This document shows positions 55,063 through 64,000 of a stretch of DNA of 64,000 nt, piece by piece. The translations under genes were made by a program, and so were the position numbers. Each line of letters opens with the position of its first letter. Position 1 is the first letter of the stretch. This DNA is from Pseudomonas purpurea (GTDB taxonomy: Bacteria; Pseudomonadota; Gammaproteobacteria; Pseudomonadales; Pseudomonadaceae). The notes under the pieces were generated by a model. The model made no database searches. It had not been told where the DNA came from and was given only the letters and a program-made list of their open reading frames with translations. The DNA lies in contig NZ_CP150918.1 of assembly GCF_039908635.1 (NCBI RefSeq), forward strand, positions 3,653,001 through 3,717,000, written 5' to 3'.

Positions 55063-56103
55063 ATGAAACCACAGCCGATGCGCCTCGGAGACCTCTCGGT
55101 CGGCTTCGTCGACAGCCTGGCCGACGCCGTGCGTAGCCAGGGCCTGGACCCTCAGCAATTGCTTGATCAATACGGACTGGACCCGGCGCGCCTGGCCGAG
55201 GCTGGCGCCCGGTTGTCGATCCCGCGCTACATGCGCCTGGGCCACGCCGCCATTCAACTGACTGGCGACCCGGCGCTGGGCCTGAAAATGGGCCAGCTCA
55301 GCCGACTCAGCCAGGCCGGGCTGGCCGGAGTCACCGCCGCGCAGGCGCCGACACTGCGTGAGGCGGCGCGTTGCCTGATTCGCTTCGAGGCGTTATACGG
55401 CTCCAACTACCGTGGCCAATCGAGTTTTCACGAGGACGCCCATGGCGCCTGGCTGCGGTTCTACTCCATCAGCCCCTACAACGCCTACAACCGTTTTGTG
55501 GTGGATTCGATCATCGCCGGCTGGCTGCAACAGTTGTCCAGCGTCAGCGGCCAGGTGCTGCGCGCCGAGCGCATCGACATTGAGTTTGCCGAACCCGAAT
55601 ACCGTGAACGCTATGCCGTGCTGGGCGACTGCCCGATCCAGTTCGGCGCCGAACACAACCAACTGCGCTTGAGCCAGGCCAGCCTGACGCTGCGCAACCC
55701 GGTCCATTGCCCGAGCACCTGGCGGCACTTGTTGCAGCTGTGCGAACGGGAACTGGAGCAATTGACCCGCACACGCAGCCTGCGTGAACGCATCACCCAA
55801 TTACTGGGGCCGTTGCTCAATGGCGGTCGGGAACCCGACCTGGAAGAAGTGGCGGCACGCCTGAAGCTGCCGACCTGGACCTTGCGCCGTAAACTGGCCG
55901 AAGAAGGCACTCAGTTTCGGGCAGTGCTCAATGACACCCGCCGCGACCTGGCCATGACCTACATCCGTGACACGGAGCTGGCCTTTGGCGAAATCGCCTA
56001 CCTGTTGGGCTTCGCGTCAGCCGAAGCCTTTCAACGCGCCTTCAAACGCTGGAACAGCCAGACACCCGGCGAGTTCCGCCGCAGTCACAGACAATCAGCT
56101 TGA
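55063..56103 (+). CDS. AraC-family regulator (arabinose-binding-domain/OruR-like type)
   Basis: A 346-residue regulator. The N-terminal 'FVDSLADAVRSQGLDPQQLL' through about 240 is the AraC_binding_2-like effector domain common in Pseudomonas. The C-terminal double helix-turn-helix is 'DLEEVAARLKLPTWTLRRKLAEEGTQFRAVLNDTRRDLAMTYI' and 'FGEIAYLLGFASAEAFQRAFKRWNSQTPGEFR'. It begins 3 nt after the nitrilase-fold gene stop. It likely controls fadH or fatty-acid-related genes nearby. Confidence 0.9.
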   Translation: MKPQPMRLGDLSVGFVDSLADAVRSQGLDPQQLLDQYGLDPARLAEAGARLSIPRYMRLGHAAIQLTGDPALGLKMGQLSRLSQAGLAGVTAAQAPTLREAARCLIRFEALYGSNYRGQSSFHEDAHGAWLRFYSISPYNAYNRFVVDSIIAGWLQQLSSVSGQVLRAERIDIEFAEPEYRERYAVLGDCPIQFGAEHNQLRLSQASLTLRNPVHCPSTWRHLLQLCERELEQLTRTRSLRERITQLLGPLLNGGREPDLEEVAARLKLPTWTLRRKLAEEGTQFRAVLNDTRRDLAMTYIRDTELAFGEIAYLLGFASAEAFQRAFKRWNSQTPGEFRRSHRQSA

Positions 56104-56119
56104 TGCGTGAAGCTGCGCC

Positions 56120-56206
56120 CTACAACTCCGTAGCGTCTTCAGCGGGTTCCGGCGGGTCCAGTTCAAACGCCTGATACTCGAGAAGTTCTTCTTGATAATC
56201 GTCCAT
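56120..56206 (-). CDS. Small acidic protein, 28 residues
   Basis: The ORF MDDYQEELLEYQAFELDPPE... (28 residues, about 11 acidic, no basic residues) has AAAGGA 8 nt before its ATG. It is too short for usual gene callers. It is convergent with the AraC gene. Function unknown. Evidence is only the good ribosome-binding site and strongly biased composition. Confidence 0.5.
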   Translation of the reverse strand: MDDYQEELLEYQAFELDPPEPAEDATEL

Positions 56207-56458
56207 CGTCAACATCCTTTGGCGGGTCTGCACTGTGCCATCAGCATGAAGTGCCCACATGACAGAAAAATGAAGCCTGGATAAACCTTGCGCCTCTGAC
56301 GTTAAAACGTAGCAGATTCGCACGAATTTACCGCAGGCCCATTTCAGGGCGGTTCAAGTAGACAAGGAAGGACGCGAGAAGATTCGGCAAAGTCTGGAAC
56401 ATCGCGACAGGCAGACGAATGTCAGGGCCTGGATGCCCGCAGCGACGGGCCTTCAACC
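56207..56458. other. Gap without recognised genes
   Basis: About 250 nt with no supported ORF. It includes a minor CAGGGCCTGGATGCCC...GGGCC hairpin near 56423-56450. Confidence 0.4.
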
Positions 56459-56494
56459 GCCGCGAGCGCGTGCTGGTTAACACGCGCTCGCGGC
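56459..56494 (-). terminator. Hairpin after the DUF2242 gene
   Basis: GCCGCGAGCGCGTG pairs with CACGCGCTCGCGGC (14 bp, 8-nt loop), 10 nt beyond the stop. No T-run is visible. Confidence 0.7.
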
Positions 56495-56503
56495 GTTCAG
56501 CAC

Positions 56504-57355
56504 TTAATGGCCTGACACAGGCAGCGCGGGGATCGGCTCGGTCGGTGCAGGCAGTGAGCTTGGGTTGACCGGTGGCGTGATGATTTCCGTGACCGGCGCA
56601 GGCTCAACGTGTTCGCTCGGCGCGAACGGCGCACTTTCAGGCGGCGGTGCTACCGGCTCCGAAGCGGTTGCTGGCGGCACTGGAACGCTTTCGGCCGGTG
56701 TTATCGGGGCAGGCTCTACCGCAGGCGTCGGCGCTGCGGGAGCCGGTGTTGCCTCTGGGGTCAGCGATGCTGGCTTGGCTTCCGGCATGCCCAAGTCAGT
56801 CTTGGGTTTTTCAGAAATGTGCGCGGCTTTTTTCACGTCGGGCGGCAGGAACAACTCCACCAGCGCAAAGAACCGCTCATAGAACTTGGCCGAGGAAACG
56901 GTTTCGCTGGCGACCTTCACCATCGAGTCGTCGGACGAGCCGATCGGCATCGACACGGAACCCAGTACACCGACACCCAGACTCGCCGAATTATTGGTCT
57001 TCTTCAGCGCATAGCGGTCCTGCAAGGCATTGGCAAACATCGTCGCGTGATGGCTGCTGTCTTCGGCACACACCACACTGAAACTGATTTCCAGGTGCGT
57101 ATCACCGGTCTGCTGAAAACTCTTGTGGCCGCTGACCAGTTTCGGATCGCTGCTGGTGATGATGTAGCCCTGGCTCAGCAAGGCCCGACGGGCGGCTTCG
57201 CAGGAAGCGATGTCGGTGACGGGGTATTTGCGTGAAAACGTCCCGGAGTCATCAAAGTTTTCATGCTCATAAATGGCCTGATCCTTCGAGCAACCGGCCG
57301 CAGCAGCCAGCACGAGTGCCAGTCCGACGGCACGCAAATGAAATGATTTAAACAT
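56504..57355 (-). CDS. DUF2242 lipoprotein
   Basis: A 283-residue lipoprotein. The lipobox is in 'LALVLAAAAGCSKDQAIYEHENFD' (Cys22). The conserved DUF2242 domain spans about 25-180 ('ARRALLSQGYIITSSDPKLVSGHKSFQQ'). A long Pro/Ala/Glu/Val-rich disordered tail (about 185-283) may span the periplasm or bind peptidoglycan. AGGA lies 8 nt before the ATG. Function unknown. Confidence 0.85.
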   Translation of the reverse strand: MFKSFHLRAVGLALVLAAAAGCSKDQAIYEHENFDDSGTFSRKYPVTDIASCEAARRALLSQGYIITSSDPKLVSGHKSFQQTGDTHLEISFSVVCAEDSSHHATMFANALQDRYALKKTNNSASLGVGVLGSVSMPIGSSDDSMVKVASETVSSAKFYERFFALVELFLPPDVKKAAHISEKPKTDLGMPEAKPASLTPEATPAPAAPTPAVEPAPITPAESVPVPPATASEPVAPPPESAPFAPSEHVEPAPVTEIITPPVNPSSLPAPTEPIPALPVSGH

Positions 57356-57446
57356 TGAACATCCTGAAGAAAACGATCCGGGGCGTATTGTGCAACAGAT
57401 CGCGCCATCACGGCGCATCGATTAGTGTCTTGCAAGCGTTACAACA

Positions 57447-58347
57447 CTACTGACCATCGTTTACCGGAAAAAGTCGCGCGCAAAAATGATCGATGAAGAC
57501 GCGTAGTTTCGCAGCCGCGTGGCGACTGGACGGCCAGAGAATCCAGAATGTGCCGTTGTGTTCAAGACAGTCATCAAGCACCTGCCGCAATGCACCCCGC
57601 TCGACCGATTCGCGAACCATGAAGTCAGGAAGGCAGGCAATGCCCAGGCCCTTGGTGCACCACATGGTGCACGGCCTCGATCGAGGTGCTGACAAATCGA
57701 GTCGGCAGCAGCGCTTCACTGCCATCGGCCAGGCGCTGCAACGGCCAGGGTTCGAGCTTGCCGGTGGCGTGAAAGATGTGGCGCAAACAGGCATGGCTCG
57801 CCAGATCGGCCGGTGTCTGCGGCACACCCTGACGCGCAAGATAATCAGGCGTTGCGACCAGTACCAGTCGAAACCGTCCCAGTTGTCGGGCCATCAGGCG
57901 TGAATCTTTCGGATTACCGGTGCGTATCACGGCATCGAAGCCTTCCTCGACCACATCCACCATCCGATCCGACAGGTCGATGTCCAATTCGATGTCCGGG
58001 TAGCGCCGCATGAACTCCGTGACCACCGGCATGACCAGCCCTGGGACTTGTGGCACGCTGATGCGCAGCTTGCCGCGAGGTGCGCTTGCTGCATTGCACA
58101 GTTCAAATTTCGCCGCCTCGACCTCCGCCAGAATCTTGCGACAGCGCTCCAGGAACATCGCGCCTTCGGCGGTCACCGTGATGCTGCGGGTGCTGCGATG
58201 GAACAGCCGCACGCCGAGCTGCGCCTCAAGTCGGGCGATACTCTTGCCGATGGCCGAAGACGAAACCCCCATCAAGCGCCCCGCCTCGGTAAAGCTGCGG
58301 GTGTCGGCGGCCTGCACAAACACCGAAATGCTGCCAAGACTGTCCAC
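57447..58347 (-). pseudogene. LysR-family regulator, interrupted by +1 frameshift
   Basis: About 299 residues in two frames. It opens (GTG start, GGAGG 6 nt away) 'MDSLGSISVFVQAADTRSFTEAGRLMGVSSSAIGKSIARLEAQLGVRLFHRSTRSI', a CrgA/DsdC-like branch. The frame breaks at CAC CAA GGG CCT; removing one G (57647-57651) restores 'VHQGLGIACLPDFMVRE' and the rest of the effector domain. It is divergent from an MFS gene at 58471, its likely target. Confidence 0.88.
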
Positions 58348-58470
58348 GGCTCCCTCCATTATTCAGGACACTTACATCCGATAAGTTCGGAACCTTAGCC
58401 TGTTTTTCCGCTTAACGCAGCGCCCTACCCTTGGCTTCGTTGTCACTTCTTCTGAAACGGACCCGAGCCC

Positions 58471-59676
58471 ATGAACCCACCCGAATTGACCACCCTCCTG
58501 CCGACGGCGCAAGCACCGTCCGCTGATCGGCTACCCTTGGGGGGGCTGCTGGCACTCGCCACCGCCGCCTTCATCACCATCATGACCGAGGCCTTGCCAG
58601 CCGGACTGCTGCCACAAATGAGCCATGACCTGGGCGTATCCCAGGCCTGGATCGGCCAATTGGTGACGATGTACGCCATTGGCTCACTGCTGGCAGCCAT
58701 TCCCTTGACCGTCGCCACCCGTGGCTGGCGCCGCCGCCCCTTGTTGCTGATTGCGATTGGCGGCTTTGCCCTCGTCAACAGTGTCACCGCGCTGTCCGAA
58801 AACTACTGGCTGACCCTGGTGGCGCGACTCTTCGCTGGCGTTTTTGCCGGGCTGCTCTGGGCATTACTGGCCGGTTATGCCAGCCGAATGGTCGCCCCTC
58901 ACCTGCAAGGCCGGGCGATTGCCGTGGCCATGCTGGGCGCTCCGCTGGCGCTTTCCCTTGGCGTGCCGGCAGGCACCTTTCTTGGCACGGTCGTGGGCTG
59001 GCGCCTGAGCTTTGCGGTGATGACCGGGTTAACGCTGGTGTTGCTCGGCTGGGTGCGCTGGCAGGTCCCGGACTTCCCCGGCCAAAGCGCCGAAAAACGC
59101 CTGCCGGTAAAACAGGTGTTTGTCTTGCCTGGCGTCACGGCAGTGCTGTTCGTGACATTCACCTACGTTCTGGCCCACAACATTCTCTATACCTACATCG
59201 CGCCATTTGTGGTGTCGGCAGGCCTCACCGCACAGATCGATCAAGTGTTGCTGGTGTTTGGTCTGGCCGCGTTGGTGAGCATCTGGGTCACAGGCCTTTT
59301 GATTGATCGCAGGTTACGTTCACTGGTGCTGGCAAGCTTCGCCTTGTTCGTTCTGGCGGCAGTGGCATTGCTGCTCAATGCCAGCTCGGCAGCGACCGTT
59401 TATGGCGCGGTGACGCTGTGGGGGTTGGCGTATGGCGGTGTACCGACATTGCTGCAAACCGCACTGGCAAAAGCGGCCGGCGATTCGGCGGACACCGCCC
59501 AGTCAATGTTGGTGACGGTGTGGAACCTGGGCATTGCCGGCGGTGGCGTGGCCGGCGGCATGCTGCTGGAAAGCCTTGGCGTGATGTCATTTTCGTGGGC
59601 GGTCCTGGGCCTGATGCTGCTGGGCCTGTGGGTGGTCTTCAACGCCCGGCAGCAGGGTTTCCCGGTACGCCATTAA
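58471..59676 (+). CDS. MFS transporter (12-TM, DHA1/sugar-efflux-like)
   Basis: A 401-residue permease with about 12 hydrophobic helices. 'TIMTEALPAGLLPQMSHDLGVSQAWIGQLVTMYAIGS' in TM1-2 and 'FAGVFAGLLWALLAGYASRMV' are typical of the YdhP/AraJ-like DHA1 group. A divergent LysR gene lies 123 nt away. The unit ends at the terminator 59689-59718. Substrate unknown. Confidence 0.9.
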   Translation: MNPPELTTLLPTAQAPSADRLPLGGLLALATAAFITIMTEALPAGLLPQMSHDLGVSQAWIGQLVTMYAIGSLLAAIPLTVATRGWRRRPLLLIAIGGFALVNSVTALSENYWLTLVARLFAGVFAGLLWALLAGYASRMVAPHLQGRAIAVAMLGAPLALSLGVPAGTFLGTVVGWRLSFAVMTGLTLVLLGWVRWQVPDFPGQSAEKRLPVKQVFVLPGVTAVLFVTFTYVLAHNILYTYIAPFVVSAGLTAQIDQVLLVFGLAALVSIWVTGLLIDRRLRSLVLASFALFVLAAVALLLNASSAATVYGAVTLWGLAYGGVPTLLQTALAKAAGDSADTAQSMLVTVWNLGIAGGGVAGGMLLESLGVMSFSWAVLGLMLLGLWVVFNARQQGFPVRH

Positions 59677-59688
59677 CCCCCAAAAACA

Positions 59689-59718
59689 AAAGACCCCGGC
59701 CTTTCGGTCGGGGTCTTT
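59689..59718 (+). terminator. Intrinsic terminator after the MFS gene
   Basis: AAAGACCCC and GGGGTCTTT flank a GGCCTTTCGGT-type loop, giving an 8-9 bp stem with A/T flanks. It also serves the converging ppiD gene. Confidence 0.85.
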
Positions 59719-59745
59719 CATGTCGCAGGCTGAATCAGTCAGGCG

Positions 59746-61605
59746 TTAGAAACGCTTGATCTCGGCCTGGCTTTCCAACTGCTTGCGGTACGCAGCAAAG
59801 TCTTGCTGACCAATACGCGAGGCCAGGTAACGACGGTATTGAGCCTTCTCTTCTTCAGAAGGTGCAGCCGCCTCGTTCACGCTGTCCAGACGCACGATCA
59901 CCACCGTGCCATCGGCCAGGGTCACGCTGCTGAAGGTCGGTTTGTCCTTCGCTTCAGGCTTCGGCATGCGGAACAGTGCTTGCAGCACAGTCGGGTCAAC
60001 CCCTTCCTGAGCACGTGTAGCAGCATGCATGGCTTTCCAGCTCTGACCGGCCAGTGGCGCCTTGCCGTCGCGCAGGCTGGCGATCAACTCGTCGGCCTTG
60101 GTTTTGGCGGCAGCACTTGCGTGCTCCTTGGCCAATTGCACGCGAATGCTCGCCGCGACGCTTTCCAGCGGCAGTTGCTCAGGCTTGCGATGCTCTTTGG
60201 CACGCAGTACCACGACGGTTTCCGGGTCCAGCTCGATGGCGGTGCTGTTGGCACCCTCATCCAGCACTTCTGGACTGAAAGCCGCAGCGAGCACTGCACG
60301 GTTGGCTGCAACGCCGTCGCCACCTTCACGGCCAAACGGCGCCGAGGTATGAACGGTCAGTTTCAGGTCCTGAGCCGGCTGGGCCAGATCGGAAGCTTCG
60401 AACGAGGAGTCTTCCAGTTGCTTGGTCGCCTCGACGAAACGCTGCTCGACCTGCTGGGTCTTCAGCTCACGAGTCAACTTGTCTTTCATGCTGGCGAAAC
60501 TCGGTATCGCAGGAGCCTCGACACCCAACAACTTGATCAGGTGGAAACCGAAGTCGGTGCGAACCGGTGCCGAAACCTGATCCTTGTCCAGCGCATAGAG
60601 CGCCTTCTCGAAGATCGGATCGTAAACACCTGGGCCGGCGTAACCGAGGTCACCGCCATTGTTCGCCGAACCTGGATCCTGGGAAAGCTCCTTGGCCAAG
60701 GCCTCGAACTTCTCACCTTTGGCCAGACGCGCCTGAATGTCTTCGATCTTCGCCTTGGCTTGCGCCTCGGTCATCTTGTCGTTGACTTCAATCAGAATGT
60801 GCGCGGCCCGACGTTGCTCGGCCAGGTTCGCGGTTTCCTTCTGATAAAGCGCTTGCAGCTCTTCGTCATTGACGCTGACCTGGTCGAAGAACGACGCTTT
60901 CTTGAGTTCGATGTAATCAATGACCACCTGATCCGGTGTCATGAACTCTTTGGCGTGCTCGTCGTAGTAGGTCTTGACCTCTTCGTCGGTCAGCTTCACG
61001 GCGGCCAGATCAGCCTTGATGTTCAGGGTTGCGAAGTCGCGGGTCTGTTTTTCCAGACGAGCGAACGCCAGTACCTGACCATCGGTGACAAAACCGCTGC
61101 CGGCCAGGCCAGCGCGCAACTGACCGATCAGCATTTCCTGAGCCAGCATCTGGCGGAATTGCAGACGGCTATAGTTCAACTGACGAATCACCTGATCGAA
61201 ACGCTCAGGACTGAACTTGCCGTCGACCTGAAATTCAGGCGTCAACAGGATCACTTGGTCCAGCGCGGCTTCAGAGAAGGCGAACTTGGAATTCTCTGCG
61301 CCCTGCAACAGCAGTTTGCGGTCGATAAGCCCTTTGAGAGCCGACTCACGCAGCATTTTTTCGTCGAGCAAAGACGCATCGAAATCCTTGCCCAGTTGTT
61401 GCATGAGCTGACGGCGTTGCATGTCGACCGCCTGGCTCAGCTCATTCTGGCTGATCGCTTCGCCATTGACCTTGGCCGCATCATTGTTATGCGTGGCGGC
61501 CTGGAAAATGGCCTCGATACCGGTAAAAGCCATCAGTACAACGATGATCCCGATAATGGTCTTGGCAATCCAGCCTTGTGAATTGTCCCTGATATTCTGC
61601 AGCAT
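59746..61605 (-). CDS. ppiD: Periplasmic chaperone/peptidyl-prolyl isomerase PpiD
   Basis: A 619-residue SurA-N/parvulin-type protein anchored by one N-terminal helix ('AKTIIGIIVVLMAFTGIEAIF'). The SurA_N chaperone region is about 40-190. One parvulin domain is about 265-360 ('RRAAHILIEVNDKMTEAQAKAKIEDIQARLAKGEKFEALAKELSQDPGSANNGGDLGY'). PpiD aids folding of exported proteins near SecYEG. Its place after lon, hupB and a tRNA-Asp gene is the conserved Pseudomonas order. Confidence 0.96.
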   Translation of the reverse strand: MLQNIRDNSQGWIAKTIIGIIVVLMAFTGIEAIFQAATHNNDAAKVNGEAISQNELSQAVDMQRRQLMQQLGKDFDASLLDEKMLRESALKGLIDRKLLLQGAENSKFAFSEAALDQVILLTPEFQVDGKFSPERFDQVIRQLNYSRLQFRQMLAQEMLIGQLRAGLAGSGFVTDGQVLAFARLEKQTRDFATLNIKADLAAVKLTDEEVKTYYDEHAKEFMTPDQVVIDYIELKKASFFDQVSVNDEELQALYQKETANLAEQRRAAHILIEVNDKMTEAQAKAKIEDIQARLAKGEKFEALAKELSQDPGSANNGGDLGYAGPGVYDPIFEKALYALDKDQVSAPVRTDFGFHLIKLLGVEAPAIPSFASMKDKLTRELKTQQVEQRFVEATKQLEDSSFEASDLAQPAQDLKLTVHTSAPFGREGGDGVAANRAVLAAAFSPEVLDEGANSTAIELDPETVVVLRAKEHRKPEQLPLESVAASIRVQLAKEHASAAAKTKADELIASLRDGKAPLAGQSWKAMHAATRAQEGVDPTVLQALFRMPKPEAKDKPTFSSVTLADGTVVIVRLDSVNEAAAPSEEEKAQYRRYLASRIGQQDFAAYRKQLESQAEIKRF

Positions 61606-61706
61606 GCGTCCCCCAGAAACGGTTGAACTTCAAATTAAGCAACCGTGGAGCGTGGGTAGTATCCGGATAGAAGAAAGGCGCATCCGAGGATGCGCCTTCT
61701 CGTAAC

Positions 61707-61783
61707 TGGCGGAGCGGACGGGACTCGAACCCGCGACCCCCGGCGTGACAGGCCGGTATTCTAACCGACTGAACTACCGCTCC
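61707..61783 (-). tRNA. tRNA-Asp (GTC)
   Basis: A 77-nt cloverleaf including an encoded CCA. The acceptor is GGAGCGG/CCGCTCC, with the D-arm AGTTCAGTCGGTTAGA, anticodon loop CCTGTCACG (GTC) and T-arm GGGTTCGAGTCCC. It lies between ppiD and hupB. Confidence 0.97.
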
Positions 61784-61836
61784 GCTGCCAAGTCAGGAAT
61801 GACCCCGACCCGGATGGGCAAAAACCTGAATGAAGC

Positions 61837-62109
61837 TTAGTTAACGGCTTCTTTCAGTGCTTTACCGGCTTTGAAACCTGGTTTTTTGGCTGCTGCGATT
61901 TCCAGCGTCTTACCGGTCTGTGGGTTACGACCGATGCGAGCTGGACGATCAGTCACGGAGAACGTACCGAAACCAACCAGAACAACGGAGTCGCCAGCCT
62001 TGAGAGCGCCAGTGACGGATTCGATTACTGCGTCCAGCGCACGGCCAGCAGCGGCTTTCGGGATATCAGCGGATGCAGCGATAGCATCAATCAGTTCCGA
62101 CTTGTTCAC
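61837..62109 (-). CDS. hupB: DNA-binding protein HU-beta
   Basis: A 90-residue HU protein with '[49 protein letters not shown]' and the DNA-binding arm '[19 protein letters not shown]'. It starts at GTG 62109 (GGGGAC upstream); earlier in-frame starts add non-family residues. HU compacts and bends the chromosome. It follows lon, the usual order. Confidence 0.96.
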   Translation of the reverse strand: MNKSELIDAIAASADIPKAAAGRALDAVIESVTGALKAGDSVVLVGFGTFSVTDRPARIGRNPQTGKTLEIAAAKKPGFKAGKALKEAVN

Positions 62110-62256
62110 TCTAAGTCCCCTTATATCTATTTGAGATGATTCTAAGTTTTTTGGTGAAAGCAAAAACGAGTGCTGAATGGCCTACAGACACTTAAGAGCC
62201 GCTTTATAACAAGGGCTCTAAAAAGCTGTCAAGGAAGCCCCCCAGGCTAATACGTA

Positions 62257-64000
62257 CTAATGCGTGCTAATTCTTTCCTTAGAGTCAGACTCGCGTTTTT
62301 CATCCTTTGCAACTATCTCGGGAGCCACATCCGGCAAGGGCTCCGGCGCGTATTGCAGCGCAATTTGCAGGACCTCGTCAATCCATTTAACGGGTTTAAT
62401 CTGAAGATCCTGTTTGATGTTGTCAGGAATTTCCTTCAGATCACGAACGTTCTCTTCAGGAATGATCACGGTCTTGATCCCACCGCGGTGAGCCGCCAAC
62501 AGTTTCTCCTTCAAACCGCCGATTGCCAGCACCTGGCCACGCAGGGTGATTTCCCCCGTCATGGCGACATCCGCACGCACCGGAATCCCGGTCAAGGCAG
62601 ACACCAACGCCGTACACATGCCTACACCCGCACTAGGGCCGTCTTTAGGCGTAGCACCCTCAGGCATGTGGATGTGCGTGTCGCGCTTCTCATGGAAGTC
62701 CAGAGGGATGCCCAGGCTCTTCGCCCGACTGCGCACAACGGTCAACGCAGCCGTGATCGACTCGACCATCACATCACCCAGGGAGCCGGTCTTGATCAAT
62801 TGACCTTTGCCTGGCACCACGGCCGCCTCGATGGTCAGCAACTCACCGCCCACCTGCGTCCAGGCAAGGCCGGTCACTTGACCCACCTGATCCTGCTGCT
62901 CGGCCAGGCCATAGCGGAATTTGCGCACACCCAGGAAGTGTTCCAGCATCTCGGCCGTGACTTTCACCGAAAAGCGTTTTTCCATCGCATGCTCTTTGAC
63001 CGTCTTGCGGCAGACCTTGGCAATCTGGCGCTCAAGCCCACGCACACCGGCTTCGCGGGTGTAGTAACGAATGATGTCGCGAATCGCTTCAGCATCAAAC
63101 TCCAGCTCGCCTTTCTTCAAGCCATTGGCCTGAATCTGCTTGGGAGAGAGGTACTTGACCGCGATATTGATCTTCTCGTCCTCGGTGTAGCCCGGCAGGC
63201 GAATCACTTCCATCCGGTCAAGCAGCGCCGCAGGAATGTTCATCGAGTTCGAGGTGCACAGGAACATCACATCAGACAGATCGTAGTCGACTTCCAGGTA
63301 GTGGTCGTTGAAGTTGTGGTTCTGCTCCGGATCGAGCACTTCCAGCAACGCTGACGCCGGGTCACCCCGCATGTCGCTGCCCATCTTGTCGATTTCATCC
63401 AGCAGGAACAGCGGGTTGCGCACACCCACTTTTGTCATCTTTTGAATCAATCTTCCCGGCATCGAACCGATGTAAGTCCGGCGATGGCCACGAATTTCAG
63501 CTTCATCACGCACACCACCGAGGGCCATGCGAACAAATTTGCGGTTGGTGGCATGAGCAATCGACTCAGCCAGGGAGGTTTTACCCACCCCAGGAGGACC
63601 TACCAGGCACAACACCGGGCCACGAATTTTCTTCACGCGCTTTTGCACGGCGAGGTATTCGAGGATGCGCTCTTTGACTTCTTCCAGACCATAGTGGTCG
63701 GCGTCGAGAATGTCTTCTGCGCGCGCAAGATCCAGGCGAACCTTGCTTTGGGCCTTCCACGGCACCTGGACCAGCCAGTCGAGGTAGGAGCGAACCACGG
63801 TCGCTTCGGCGGACATCGGCGACATCTGCTTGAGCTTGTTCAGCTCTGCCTGTGCCTTGGTCAACGCGTCTTTGGGCAGGGCCCCGCCGCATCGATACGC
63901 TTTTTCAGCTCTTCAATTTCGTTGTGGCCTTCGTCGCTGTCGCCGAGCTCTTTCTGAATGGCCTTCATCTGCTCATTCAGGTAGTACTCGCGCTGGCTGC
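62257..64000 (-). pseudogene. lon: ATP-dependent protease Lon (partial, N-terminus outside window; +2 insertion)
   Basis: The visible part has the AAA+ Walker A '[15 protein letters not shown]', Walker B '[11 protein letters not shown]', and the proteolytic Ser in '[11 protein letters not shown]' with its Lys partner further on. It ends '...[16 protein letters not shown]'. Near 63879-63885 the minus strand reads GCG GCG GGG CCC TGC; the conserved 'IDAAGLPKDAL' needs GCG GCG GGC CTG CCC. One extra G and one extra C are present, so the upstream part (from 64000) is out of frame. Lon degrades misfolded and regulatory proteins. Its conservation argues that this is an error in the sequence. Confidence 0.93.

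Noticed and set aside
57447..57839. A stand-alone 130-residue gene
   Set aside because: Its sequence after the first about 55 codons is the missing C-terminus of the adjacent LysR gene in a shifted frame.

Overview
The window looks like a chromosomal segment of a Pseudomonas from the P. fluorescens lineage. The evidence is recognisable Pseudomonas synteny (lon - hupB - tRNA-Asp - ppiD; crcY beside the HMG-CoA lyase gene), a PrrF-type Fur-regulated sRNA, the liu leucine-catabolism genes, Pseudomonas REP/REPIN elements between genes, and a high-GC codon style.

Region 1 (1-9.8 kb, all on the minus strand) is the most unusual part. It reads like a biosynthetic gene cluster. It starts with a 56-residue peptide made of five perfect copies of MKTGVRPDA (9197-9367), followed by a strong hairpin. 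Then come a JmjC/cupin-type oxygenase, a haem-oxygenase-like diiron oxidase, a GFA-family zinc protein, a stand-alone class II aminoacyl-tRNA-synthetase-like enzyme (EpmA-like), a LysE-type exporter, an orphan polyamine-type solute-binding protein, a 14-TM MFS exporter and a PLP-dependent group II decarboxylase. A MarR regulator with twin palindromic operators lies at the window edge. I interpret this as a candidate multi-core RiPP-like system. I do not recognise it as any described pathway, and the chemistry is inference.

Region 2 (9.8-17.1 kb) holds a GNAT acetyltransferase gene with tamA/tamB (outer-membrane translocation and assembly module), then xthA. Region 3 (17.2-29.5 kb) is leucine/isovalerate catabolism: an acyl-CoA dehydrogenase with a divergent LysR, the MerR regulator liuR with its operators, liuE, the sRNA crcY with a sigma54 promoter and CbrB-like site, an acyl-CoA ligase, and liuABCD. 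Region 4 (29.5-35.7 kb) contains a LexA-like repressor whose expected catalytic Ser is Ala, a DUF6124 protein, prrF, an M14 carboxypeptidase, a secreted metalloprotease lipoprotein and an HxlR/MFS pair.

Region 5 (35.7-43.8 kb) is a Csu-type chaperone-usher pilus operon with four spore-coat-U subunits and a tip protein, followed by a leucine-rich-repeat protein kinase. Region 6 (43.8-57.4 kb) carries a YebC-family regulator, an orphan VgrG, the 2-aminoethylphosphonate degradation genes (LysR, phnW, phnX), cytochrome b561, a D-cysteine desulfhydrase-type enzyme, fadH with a nitrilase-fold protein and an AraC regulator, and a DUF2242 lipoprotein. Region 7 (57.4-64 kb) has a LysR/MFS pair and the conserved ppiD - tRNA-Asp - hupB - lon block.

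Six otherwise well-conserved genes (acyl-CoA ligase, liuD, an MFS gene, fadH, a LysR gene, lon) are broken by small insertions. Every insertion lies in a G/C run at a GGCC site. This points to a systematic sequencing or assembly artefact, perhaps linked to base modification, and not to six real pseudogenes.
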